The notes below the pieces were generated by a model. That model was not told the DNA's origin, did not search any database, and saw only the letters and a program-made list of their open reading frames with translations. A DNA stretch of 5,131 nucleotides from Burkholderiales bacterium (GTDB lineage: Bacteria > Pseudomonadota > Gammaproteobacteria > Burkholderiales > Burkholderiaceae_C): the NCBI GenBank assembly GCA_013205525.1, contig JABMMR010000256.1, positions 1 through 5,131 of the forward strand, given 5' to 3'. Both the position numbers and the translations under genes were made by a program. Below, piece by piece: positions 1 through 5,131 of the stretch (the stretch's first letter is position 1; every line of letters starts with the position of its first letter).

Positions 1-213
1 GATGTGTATATCCAAGGCTTGGCACACAGCCAAAGCGAGGCCTCCGCGCATTTCGCCAAAGTTTCTGCCCGAGTAGCGAAACTTCAACTGAGCGACCCTG
101 TTTTTTTGCAGCAAAACTTCGAGGTGGACAAGTCGTATTTCGACTTGAAAAAAATCACACCCTATAAAAACAAAACTAAACCTAAAAAATCATCACAAAA
201 GGCAACACTATGA
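1..213 (+). CDS. 3' end of an unrecognised protein with a lysine-rich tail (partial)
   Basis: The frame is open from the first base of the window to a TGA at 211-213, giving 70 C-terminal residues of a gene that starts further left. A GTG at position 4 is available, but no ribosome binding site can be seen for it, so a truncated longer gene is the more likely reading. The visible part has a helix-like stretch rich in Ala, Ser and Lys (roughly residues 8-30), then a segment with aromatic and acidic residues containing VDKSYFDLKK, then a very basic tail (KNKTKPKKSSQK). The tail DNA is strikingly A-rich. I do not recognise the family. The layout of a strand followed by an Ala-rich helix recalls the C-terminal end of some ATP-grasp enzymes, but this is only a weak impression. 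The stop overlaps the start of the next gene (ATGA), so the two proteins are probably made together and work in one pathway. Confidence 0.6.
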   Translation, partial: DVYIQGLAHSQSEASAHFAKVSARVAKLQLSDPVFLQQNFEVDKSYFDLKKITPYKNKTKPKKSSQKATL

Positions 214-1112
214 ATGGCACGCTTTATCAGTTCAAACCTGCAAACCTATTTTCTTCCGCCCCTCGTGTGCGACATGTGGGTTGCCAAAGTTGGACCGAAG
301 ACAACTTATTGGTTGAAAGCGACCATAACGATATTCTTTACTACACCACCCGTTGGGATGCGCTTTGCCCCTACATCAACGTTTCAGATGAAATGCTGTC
401 CTTTGCGCCGCGTCCTTTTGTGGTGTACGCCTTGCCACCCGACAGCCCCTATGGCGTACCTATCAACGATAAATACGGCTTGGTCGATACTTTCGCCGAT
501 GACTTTTGGAGCCAAGAGCGTCGCGAGAGAAAATTTCGTGAACTTGATAAGCAATACAAACATTTCACCTACACCGAAACACTTATTCCTGGCAGCCAAT
601 TGACTGTCGACGAGATGTTTGAAATGGGCGGCGAGCACTTTGCCAACTATTGCATTGACGACCGTGAGGTCGAGGGCTTTGTCGACTATGTGCGCGACCT
701 TGAAGTGTTGGTGCTGAAAGTTCACGACACAGAAGACGAATTGGTGCTTACCGATGTGTCTATTTTGCTGCCCAAATACAACCAGCTGTATGGCAGTTTC
801 TGCCAATGGAACCGCGCACATAAAAATCGCTCGCCTGGCATCTACGCCTGTTTGCAAGCTTGTCGATGGGCAGCCAAAAATGGCTTGCGCTATTACAACC
901 TTGGGCCGGTGGATGATTACGGTTACAAGGCCTTGTTCGTGACCGATTTTGAGCCGATTTATGCCATGGCGCTGATAGACCCAGCGCACCCCTTGGCTAC
1001 AGACCCCACCTCACCACTGGTCACCGACTTCAAACCCCACCAATTCAACCAAATCTTGCGCGACCTGCCTGTTTCTGCTCAAGTGGAAGAACCCATGGCC
1101 ATGGCGGGCTGA
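210..1112 (+). CDS. GNAT-fold (FemAB / arginyltransferase-like) acyl- or aminoacyl-transferase candidate
   Basis: This 300-residue soluble protein has no signal peptide or membrane segment. The ATG at 210 is supported by an AAGG (199-202) seven bases upstream and by its 4-nt ATGA overlap with the preceding gene. The strongest family signal is in the C-terminal half. After strands around residues 164-188 (VLVLKV, LVLTDVSILL) comes RSPGIYA (208-213), a helix (CLQACRWAAKNG), then LRYYNLGP (226-233) and DYGYKALF (236-243). In GNAT-type folds, including FemAB-like and Ate1/Bpt arginyltransferase C-terminal domains, this corresponds to the small-residue acyl-donor loop and helix followed by a strand reading YxxLG and a YKA(R/L)F segment. 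The N-terminal ~130 residues are rich in Trp, Tyr and Asp and have no motif I know. The substrate is unknown: the donor could be acyl-CoA or an aminoacyl-tRNA. The tail (PMAMAG) is uninformative. The fold assignment is moderately supported; the reaction is inferred. Confidence 0.6.
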   Translation: MNGTLYQFKPANLFSSAPRVRHVGCQSWTEDNLLVESDHNDILYYTTRWDALCPYINVSDEMLSFAPRPFVVYALPPDSPYGVPINDKYGLVDTFADDFWSQERRERKFRELDKQYKHFTYTETLIPGSQLTVDEMFEMGGEHFANYCIDDREVEGFVDYVRDLEVLVLKVHDTEDELVLTDVSILLPKYNQLYGSFCQWNRAHKNRSPGIYACLQACRWAAKNGLRYYNLGPVDDYGYKALFVTDFEPIYAMALIDPAHPLATDPTSPLVTDFKPHQFNQILRDLPVSAQVEEPMAMAG

Positions 1113-1119
1113 TCTGACA

Positions 1120-1539
1120 TCAGAAAAAGTGCTTTTCACCAAAGCTGATGTCGTAATCGATAAACAATTCTTCGCCCTCGGCAATCGCTTTGAGGCTGAT
1201 TAAAACGCCCGCCTTCTTAAACTTCAAGTTGGGTTTTTTGGAATGGTTGAGGTAGACCGCCAAATCAAACGAGTTGAGCCCAATGGTGGGTACGGATACT
1301 TTTTTCTTGTTGTAAAAGCAAAAGGTATCGATTTGTTGGCGTACCCCTTTGGGCAAATCTTTGATTAACTTCTTGCTGATATCTAACTCTTTAACGCGCA
1401 AATAACTTTTCAGCGGATGTATGCCTTTGGGGATGGGGCGAATCGCAAATACACCGATGCCATGAATGGGTGAAACCCCCAACTTGCAATAGACCTCTTC
1501 ATGCAAATGCTCAAGTAGTTTTTTTTCTGAGATGGGCAT
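1120..1539 (-). CDS. small SET-domain protein (candidate protein-lysine methyltransferase)
   Basis: This 139-residue protein consists almost entirely of a SET domain, the S-adenosylmethionine-dependent lysine methyltransferase fold. Three signatures appear in order. GIGVFAIRPIPKG (27-39) is the N-terminal SET strand pair. VYLNHSKKPNL (95-105) carries the N98-H99-S100 core that contacts the cofactor. EGEELFIDYD (121-130) is the C-terminal GEEL(F/T)IDY element with the conserved Tyr129. There are no post-SET cysteines; the short FF tail may close the active site instead. The reading frame extends upstream to 1683, but the start at 1539 is preferred because it has GGAG five bases upstream and because the longer version would overlap the hydrolase gene. 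It follows that gene by 2 nt, so it is probably co-transcribed. Hand-counted GC over 1141-1540 is about 43%, well below its operon neighbours. The substrate is unknown. Confidence 0.85.
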   Translation of the reverse strand: MPISEKKLLEHLHEEVYCKLGVSPIHGIGVFAIRPIPKGIHPLKSYLRVKELDISKKLIKDLPKGVRQQIDTFCFYNKKKVSVPTIGLNSFDLAVYLNHSKKPNLKFKKAGVLISLKAIAEGEELFIDYDISFGEKHFF

Positions 1540-1541
1540 TT

Positions 1542-2846
1542 TTACTCCAATGCTTGATAGACCAATTGCTTGACCATGCGTCGATAGTATTGCCGTATGG
1601 GTCCTGGCGTTTGAGCCATCAAAACACCAATGAGTTGCTCTTTGGGGTCTACCCAAAAGAAGGTACCACCCGCACCTGCCCATGCGTAGTCGCCCTCGGA
1701 GCCTGGAACACTGGCCAAGCCCGCCCCTTGGCGCACCATGAATCCCAAACCAAAGGTATAGCCTTGCACGCCCATCAGCAGTTCACCTGGTTGCAGTGGC
1801 GTGGCGACTTTGGCGCCTAAGTGATCGGTAGTCATCAAGGCCACAGTGCTTCTGCTGAGGTAGCGTCGGCCATCCAGACTGCCGCCGTTGAGCAGCATTT
1901 GGCAAAAACGCAGATAGTCGTCAGCCGTGGTGGTCATGCCAGCGCCGCCAGACTCATTGCCTTGGGGCTGGGTAACGTCGAGCATTTTGGCCATGGGCGC
2001 TTGGGTTAAAGGGTCAATGGCCAAGGCTTGAGCGAGTCGATCAATTTTGTTGGCAGGCACCACAAAATGCGTGTCCTTCATGCCCAATGGCTTGATCAGC
2101 TTTTCATCGAGCAACATGCTTAATGGTTTTTTGCCCACCACCTCGAGCACCCGGCCCAGCATGTCGGTAGACAAACTGTATTCCCAGGTACTGCCTGGTT
2201 GCCACTGCAAAGGCGCTTTGGCAAAGGCGGCGATTTGTTGCTCGGGCGTGAGGGTGATCCACAGGGAAGGTATCTCCGAAGAGAACAGGCCGGCTTGCTG
2301 GTAGGCGCTCTTCATGCTGGGGGAGCGCGTGAATTCCGCATAGGTCAAACCCGAGGTGTGGCGCAATAAATCATGCACCGTGATTTGACGAACAGCCGGC
2401 ACAGTGACACCCGAGGCATCAGCCGGGTTGGCCATGACTTGCAAGTTGCTAAGGCTTGGTAAAAATTTACCCACGGGGTCAGCCAGTTGAAGCTGGCCTT
2501 CCTCGACCATCATCATGGTCAACACAGACACCAAGGGTTTGGTCATGGAGTAAGCGCGAAACAAACTGTCACGCTGGAGAGCTTTGCCGCTGGCCGGGTC
2601 TTGCAAACCCATGGCCTCGGCATGCACCACCGCCCCTTTGCGGGCAATCAAAAGAACCGCGCCTGGCATGCGCTTGGCGTCAATTTCTGCTTGAATCACA
2701 GGGCGTATGCGAGACAAACGATCGCTTACCATGCCCTTGGATGCAGGCGTTGCTGCGGCAATGTCGGCGGCCACGGCTGCCCAAGGCAGCGTAAACGCCA
2801 GACTTGCCACACACAATAAACGACGGGGTAAAAACAAGTGGTTCAT
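1542..2846 (-). CDS. secreted serine hydrolase, beta-lactamase class C / family VIII esterase fold
   Basis: This 434-residue protein is exported. Residues 1-26 form a Sec-type signal peptide: basic PRR at 7-9, a hydrophobic core, and AVA before a likely cleavage at 26/27. The mature part is a beta-lactamase-fold serine hydrolase. The nucleophile motif S100-M-T-K103 (in FRAYSMTKP) is followed by HDLLRHTSGL (158-167), typical of this superfamily. Y223-S-L (in WEYSLSTDMLGRVLE) is the second catalytic motif. W389-A-G-A-G-G394 (in YAWAGAGGTFFWVDP) occupies the third, where EstB-like esterases have a Trp-containing version in place of KTG. This points to an esterase, a D-amino-peptidase-like or a cell-wall-related hydrolase rather than a resistance enzyme. 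The start at 2846 is chosen for the signal peptide and GGAG at 2852-2855; an upstream in-frame start at 3011 would bury the signal peptide and overlap the epimerase. It lies 52 nt after the epimerase and 2 nt before the SET gene. Confidence 0.9.
   Translation of the reverse strand: MNHLFLPRRLLCVASLAFTLPWAAVAADIAAATPASKGMVSDRLSRIRPVIQAEIDAKRMPGAVLLIARKGAVVHAEAMGLQDPASGKALQRDSLFRAYSMTKPLVSVLTMMMVEEGQLQLADPVGKFLPSLSNLQVMANPADASGVTVPAVRQITVHDLLRHTSGLTYAEFTRSPSMKSAYQQAGLFSSEIPSLWITLTPEQQIAAFAKAPLQWQPGSTWEYSLSTDMLGRVLEVVGKKPLSMLLDEKLIKPLGMKDTHFVVPANKIDRLAQALAIDPLTQAPMAKMLDVTQPQGNESGGAGMTTTADDYLRFCQMLLNGGSLDGRRYLSRSTVALMTTDHLGAKVATPLQPGELLMGVQGYTFGLGFMVRQGAGLASVPGSEGDYAWAGAGGTFFWVDPKEQLIGVLMAQTPGPIRQYYRRMVKQLVYQALE
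1545..1548 (-). promoter_or_regulatory. ribosome binding site of the SET gene, inside the end of the hydrolase gene
   Basis: On the minus strand the sequence reads GGAG-TAA-AA-ATG. The GGAG overlaps the last sense codon (GAG) of the upstream hydrolase, the TAA is that gene's stop, and the ATG at 1539 is the SET start. The five-base spacing is workable and the arrangement favours translational coupling. It decides the SET start in favour of 1539. Confidence 0.75.
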
Positions 2847-2851
2847 AGATA

Positions 2852-2855
2852 CTCC
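2852..2855 (-). promoter_or_regulatory. ribosome binding site of the secreted hydrolase
   Basis: GGAG on the minus strand lies five bases before the ATG at 2846. With the signal peptide starting directly at that ATG, it fixes the start against the longer in-frame alternative. The 52-nt spacer containing it also holds an 8-bp palindrome (GAGCGCTC, 2872-2879) of unknown meaning. I see no convincing -35/-10 pair in the spacer, so the hydrolase is probably read from the epimerase transcript. Confidence 0.7.
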
Positions 2856-2898
2856 AGCAAAATGAGGGGTTGAGCGCTCGGCGAGTCTAGGCTTTATT

Positions 2899-3906
2899 TC
2901 AATCCAAAGGGTCCCAGTCCTGCAACCATTGCACAAAATATTCCAAGCCTTTGTCCAAAGGGGTCTCGCGCCAACTGCCCAACATCCCCAACAGACGGTC
3001 CTCGCTGGCACAGGTCAAGGCGACATCGGCCACCTGCATGGGTGCGTATTCAATGATGGGTTGACGCTTCAAATGCCCGGCCAGCAAATCGATAAAGGCA
3101 TTAACCTCCACAGGACGCTGGTGTCCCATATTGACAATACTTGCGCCAGCCACCAGCGAGGGGTGCGCCACCAAACCAACAATGGCTTCCACAATATCGT
3201 CTACATAGGTAAAGTCGCGGCGAAGTTTGCCTTCGCCAAACACCTTGATGGGCAAACCACGGCGAATGTTTTGGGCAAACATAAAGGGGGCCATATCGGT
3301 GCGCCCCCAGGGTCCATAGACGGTGAAAAAACGCATGCCCAGCGAGGCCATGCCGTACTGGGAATGGTAGGCATAGGCCATCAACTCATTGGCCATTTTG
3401 GTTGCCGCATAAAAGGACTGAGGTTGGTCGGTGCGGTCACTTTCCACAAAAGGTACTTGGCTGCGCATGCCATAGACGCTGGAGGAGCTGGCGTACAACA
3501 GCCTAGGTACTTGCAAGCGATGGCAAGCATCGAGCACATGGGAAAAGCCCACCAAATTGGGTGTGACAAAATCCATAGGCGCTTGCATGGAATGCCTGAC
3601 ACCTGCTTGGGCTGCCAAGTGAACCACTGTGTCGGGTTGCCACTGCGCCACCACTGAAGCAAAGGCATCGGCTTGCCCTATATCTATTTGAAAATACTTC
3701 ACACCCAAGCGGGTGACACATGCCTGCAGTCGGTCTTTGCGCAAGCGTGCCAAGAACGGGTCAGCCAGGTCAGCAGCGCCCGCCAGCCCGCTGTGTGGGT
3801 CGACCTTGTCGCAAGCGGCCACCTGATAGCCCAAGGCATGCAAACTTTTCACCAGATGTGAACCAATGAAACCGGCCACACCCGTTACCAATACTTTTTT
3901 GCTCAT
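2899..3906 (-). CDS. NAD-dependent sugar-nucleotide epimerase, UDP-glucuronate 4-epimerase-like
   Basis: This 335-residue cytoplasmic enzyme belongs to the extended short-chain dehydrogenase/reductase family. It has the NAD-binding TGVAGFIG near the start (G9, G12, G15), HLAAQAGVRHS (97-106), ASSSSVYG (139-146) and the catalytic Y166-A-A-T-K170. HLAAQAGVR, the RFFTVYGPWGR segment (192-202) and DFTYVDDIVEAI (231-242) are the pattern seen in UDP-glucuronate 4-epimerases, which make UDP-galacturonate for LPS or capsule. Close relatives acting on other UDP-sugars cannot be excluded. The C-terminal substrate region is recognisable but departs from the usual PGDVPATYAD wording: here it reads MQVADVALTCASED (290-303). 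Length is normal for the family. The start lacks a strong ribosome binding site. It is the first gene of the leftward operon and diverges from the PAP2 gene, in keeping with surface polysaccharide or envelope work. Confidence 0.88.
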   Translation of the reverse strand: MSKKVLVTGVAGFIGSHLVKSLHALGYQVAACDKVDPHSGLAGAADLADPFLARLRKDRLQACVTRLGVKYFQIDIGQADAFASVVAQWQPDTVVHLAAQAGVRHSMQAPMDFVTPNLVGFSHVLDACHRLQVPRLLYASSSSVYGMRSQVPFVESDRTDQPQSFYAATKMANELMAYAYHSQYGMASLGMRFFTVYGPWGRTDMAPFMFAQNIRRGLPIKVFGEGKLRRDFTYVDDIVEAIVGLVAHPSLVAGASIVNMGHQRPVEVNAFIDLLAGHLKRQPIIEYAPMQVADVALTCASEDRLLGMLGSWRETPLDKGLEYFVQWLQDWDPLD

Positions 3907-3953
3907 CTTATTCAGCCGTTTGAATCATTTATGCCTGTTGATGGAAAGTACAA
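3907..3953. promoter_or_regulatory. 47-nt divergent intergenic region
   Basis: This is the only non-coding space between the divergent epimerase and PAP2 start codons, so promoters for both directions must sit in it or inside the opposite gene. On the plus strand, GGAAAG (3943-3948), five bases before the PAP2 ATG, is a plausible ribosome binding site. On the minus strand a TTGTAC (3948-3953) followed by an AT-rich CATAAAT could be a very weak promoter, but the match is poor and the spacing short. I found no operator-like dyad. The role is inferred from gene orientation. Confidence 0.35.
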
Positions 3954-4772
3954 ATGCGACCGCTGTTTAGTTCTGCGCCTCGCTTGTCTGCGCGCGCCCA
4001 GTCGTTTTTGCTGGTCTTTGCCACTGTGCTTCTGCTTTTTGCTTGGGGAGTATGGCACTCGGACTTGAACCGTGAATGGCTGTTGGCTGTGCATGCCTCC
4101 CACATGGGGCCAGCCGAGCTGTGGATTTTTCTCACACAAGGGGGCGACGCTGCGGTGGTTTTGCTGCTGTTGCTGGTCTTGGGCAGATCTTGTCGGCAAG
4201 GCGCTGCATGGGCGCTCAAAGGTTTTTTGATGGGCGCTTTGGTGTCGCCGCTTTTGAAAATGTGGTTGGCAGTGCCTAGGCCTTTGATGGCCATTGACCC
4301 TGGGTTGCTCAACCCCATGGGGAACCCACCAGGCTCGGCCAACGCCATGCCTTCGGGACATGCTTTGGCAGTGTCTGCCTTGGTGTGCCTGATCGTGCTC
4401 ATGTACCCCTCACTTTTGCGCCGCAAGGCTTGGTTGCTGCCCTTGATTTTAGGTGGCTTGGTGGTGGCTTTCTCGCGCGTGGTGGTGGGCGCGCATTGGC
4501 CGGCTGATGTGCTGGCCGGCATGGGCTTAGGTATTTGGATAGCTTGGCTGGCCATGCAATCGGAGAGGCTATGGCCTTGGACTTCTTTTTTAACCACCCG
4601 CCCAGGCAACTGGCTGCTGCTGGTAACAGAGGTGGGCTTGGCGGTATTTATCGTGGTGACAGCACCAGCAGAAACTGCCGCTATTACCGCCATGGTGGTG
4701 GTGGCTGTTGTGGGTTTTTTGGGGGCTGTCAGCCGTTACATGGGTCTGCAGCATCAGGGTGCCAGGGGATGA
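3954..4772 (+). CDS. PAP2-family membrane phosphatase (lipid or polyprenyl phosphate)
   Basis: This 272-residue integral membrane protein carries the complete three-part PAP2 active site. Motif 1, KxxxxxxRP, is K102-MWLAVP-R109-P110. Motif 2, PSGH, is 133-136. Motif 3, SRxxxxxHxxxD, is S174-R175, H181 and D185. By family knowledge His181 would be the nucleophile and His136 would assist catalysis. Hydrophobic segments lie near residues 16-35, 57-77, 86-108, 133-151, 158-178 and 184-202. Two more follow at about 219-236 and 241-259, beyond the usual six-helix core. Likely substrates are undecaprenyl pyrophosphate, phosphatidate-type lipids or lipid A phosphates; the sequence does not choose between them. 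GGAAAG at 3943-3948 supports the start. The TGA overlaps the ATG of the next membrane-protein gene, so the two are probably translated together. Confidence 0.92.
   Translation: MRPLFSSAPRLSARAQSFLLVFATVLLLFAWGVWHSDLNREWLLAVHASHMGPAELWIFLTQGGDAAVVLLLLLVLGRSCRQGAAWALKGFLMGALVSPLLKMWLAVPRPLMAIDPGLLNPMGNPPGSANAMPSGHALAVSALVCLIVLMYPSLLRRKAWLLPLILGGLVVAFSRVVVGAHWPADVLAGMGLGIWIAWLAMQSERLWPWTSFLTTRPGNWLLLVTEVGLAVFIVVTAPAETAAITAMVVVAVVGFLGAVSRYMGLQHQGARG
4764..4768 (+). promoter_or_regulatory. ribosome binding site inside the PAP2 3' end
   Basis: AGGGG directly precedes two consecutive ATG codons, at 4769 and 4772. It touches the first ATG and is three bases from the second, so 4772 has the better spacing. 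The first gives the classic ATGA overlap with the PAP2 stop. The two starts differ by only one methionine. Confidence 0.5.
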
Positions 4773-5131
4773 TGTTGTGGGCGACCTGCAAACGCTGGCT
4801 GAAACTTTTACTGGGCTGGGGTCTGGGCGGACTTTTGCTTGTTTGGCTGCTCAAAGAAGTCAATCTCTTCGGCCTGCGCCAGAGCGCAGAGCAGATTCCC
4901 CTATGGATGTGGCTCTTGTGCAGCTTGCTTTGGCTAGGCAGCTTTGTCTGCCGAGGTCTGCGGGTGCAGCAAGAGTGGCAATGGCGGCGCACAGTGAGTT
5001 TGCCCCTAGCCATGCGTTTGGTTTTGTTGCATAACGCTGCGGTGTTGCTACTTCCTTTCAGAGCAGGCGAAGCCGGCTACCCCTTGCTGGTCAAACAAGT
5101 CTTTGGTGCGCCTGTGTATCAGTCGCTTCGA
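4769..5131 (+). CDS. membrane protein, flippase-like / lysylphosphatidylglycerol synthase TM-domain family candidate (partial)
   Basis: The frame stays open from the ATG at 4769 to the window end, giving 121 N-terminal residues with no stop. Hydrophobic segments lie at about 11-29, 43-62 and 78-96, separated by a basic cytoplasmic-type stretch (CRGLRVQQEWQWRR, 61-74). The diagnostic part is HNAAVLLLPFRAGEAGYPLL (88-107). It matches the N-x-x-L-P-x-R-x-G-E motif, followed by a Val-Phe-Gly segment, of the MprF N-terminal flippase domain and UPF0104-like membrane proteins. Those proteins move, or are proposed to move, lipids across the inner membrane. The full protein would normally be around 300 residues. 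It overlaps the PAP2 phosphatase gene by 4 nt, suggesting coupled work on the same lipid. The start could be 4772 instead. The family call rests on one motif plus topology. Confidence 0.7.
   Translation, partial: MMLWATCKRWLKLLLGWGLGGLLLVWLLKEVNLFGLRQSAEQIPLWMWLLCSLLWLGSFVCRGLRVQQEWQWRRTVSLPLAMRLVLLHNAAVLLLPFRAGEAGYPLLVKQVFGAPVYQSLR

Noticed and set aside
384..989. 201-codon open frame on the - strand opposite the GNAT-like gene
   Set aside because: No family signal or ribosome binding site is visible, and the + strand frame has coherent GNAT-like features and a coupled start.
1113..1124. Inverted repeat TCTGA-CA-TCAGA followed by AAAA, between the convergent genes, as a terminator
   Set aside because: With a realistic loop only about four base pairs remain, it is not GC-rich, and no T run follows it in either transcription direction.
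1540..1683. Longer N-terminus for the SET protein (start at 1683)
   Set aside because: The added residues lie in another frame of the hydrolase gene and look random. The ATG at 1539 has GGAG at the right distance.
2872..2879. GAGCGCTC palindrome as an operator between epimerase and hydrolase
   Set aside because: Eight-base palindromes occur often by chance, and there is no second copy or promoter beside it.
2847..3011. Longer N-terminus for the secreted hydrolase (start at 3011)
   Set aside because: It would overlap the epimerase gene by 113 nt and put about 55 Cys/Trp/Arg-rich residues before a clear signal peptide. The start at 2846 has a good ribosome binding site.
2929..3657. 242-codon open frame on the + strand opposite the epimerase
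   Set aside because: It has no family motif and lies wholly inside a well-supported gene; the composition (many His and Gln) is typical of an antisense shadow.
3929..4693. 254-codon open frame on the - strand opposite the PAP2 gene
   Set aside because: It is rich in Ser, Thr, Lys and Pro with no recognisable domain, and is fully antisense to a gene with all of its catalytic motifs intact.

Overview
The window holds seven protein-coding genes, two of them cut by the window edges. No RNA gene, insertion sequence, CRISPR array or long repeat is visible. Gene density is high, with ATGA stop/start overlaps, GC is moderate (roughly 50-60% in most genes) and the envelope genes are Gram-negative in style. 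Together these suggest a proteobacterium, possibly a betaproteobacterium of the Burkholderiales/Comamonadaceae kind. That placement is an inference from style, not from a marker gene.

Left block (1-1112, + strand): the 3' end of an unrecognised gene with a lysine-rich tail overlaps by 4 nt a 300-residue protein. The C-terminal half of that protein resembles the GNAT fold in the form seen in FemAB-like and arginyl-transferase-like enzymes. The two are probably translationally coupled. The right-hand gene ends 7 nt from a gene arriving from the other direction.

Middle block (1120-3906, - strand, read right to left): an NAD-dependent sugar-nucleotide epimerase close to UDP-glucuronate 4-epimerases, a secreted serine hydrolase of the beta-lactamase / family VIII esterase fold, and a small SET-domain protein. 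The gaps are 52 nt and 2 nt, so one transcript is likely. The SET gene is clearly more AT-rich (about 43% GC by hand count) than the two genes before it, and its ribosome binding site lies in the last codons of the hydrolase gene.

Right block (3954-5131, + strand): a PAP2-type membrane phosphatase with all three catalytic motifs overlaps by 4 nt the start of a membrane protein that runs off the window. That partial protein carries a motif typical of the flippase-like (lysylphosphatidylglycerol synthase transmembrane, UPF0104-like) family. Only 47 nt separate the PAP2 start codon from the divergent epimerase start codon.

Taken together, the right half looks like a cell-envelope locus: nucleotide-sugar conversion, lipid-phosphate dephosphorylation, possible lipid translocation, and a periplasmic hydrolase. 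The SET protein and the GNAT-like pair are the parts that ordinary envelope metabolism does not explain. I see no clear evidence of a wholly new system. The best leads are the PAP2/flippase-like pair, the SET gene embedded in the operon, and the coupled GNAT-like pair.
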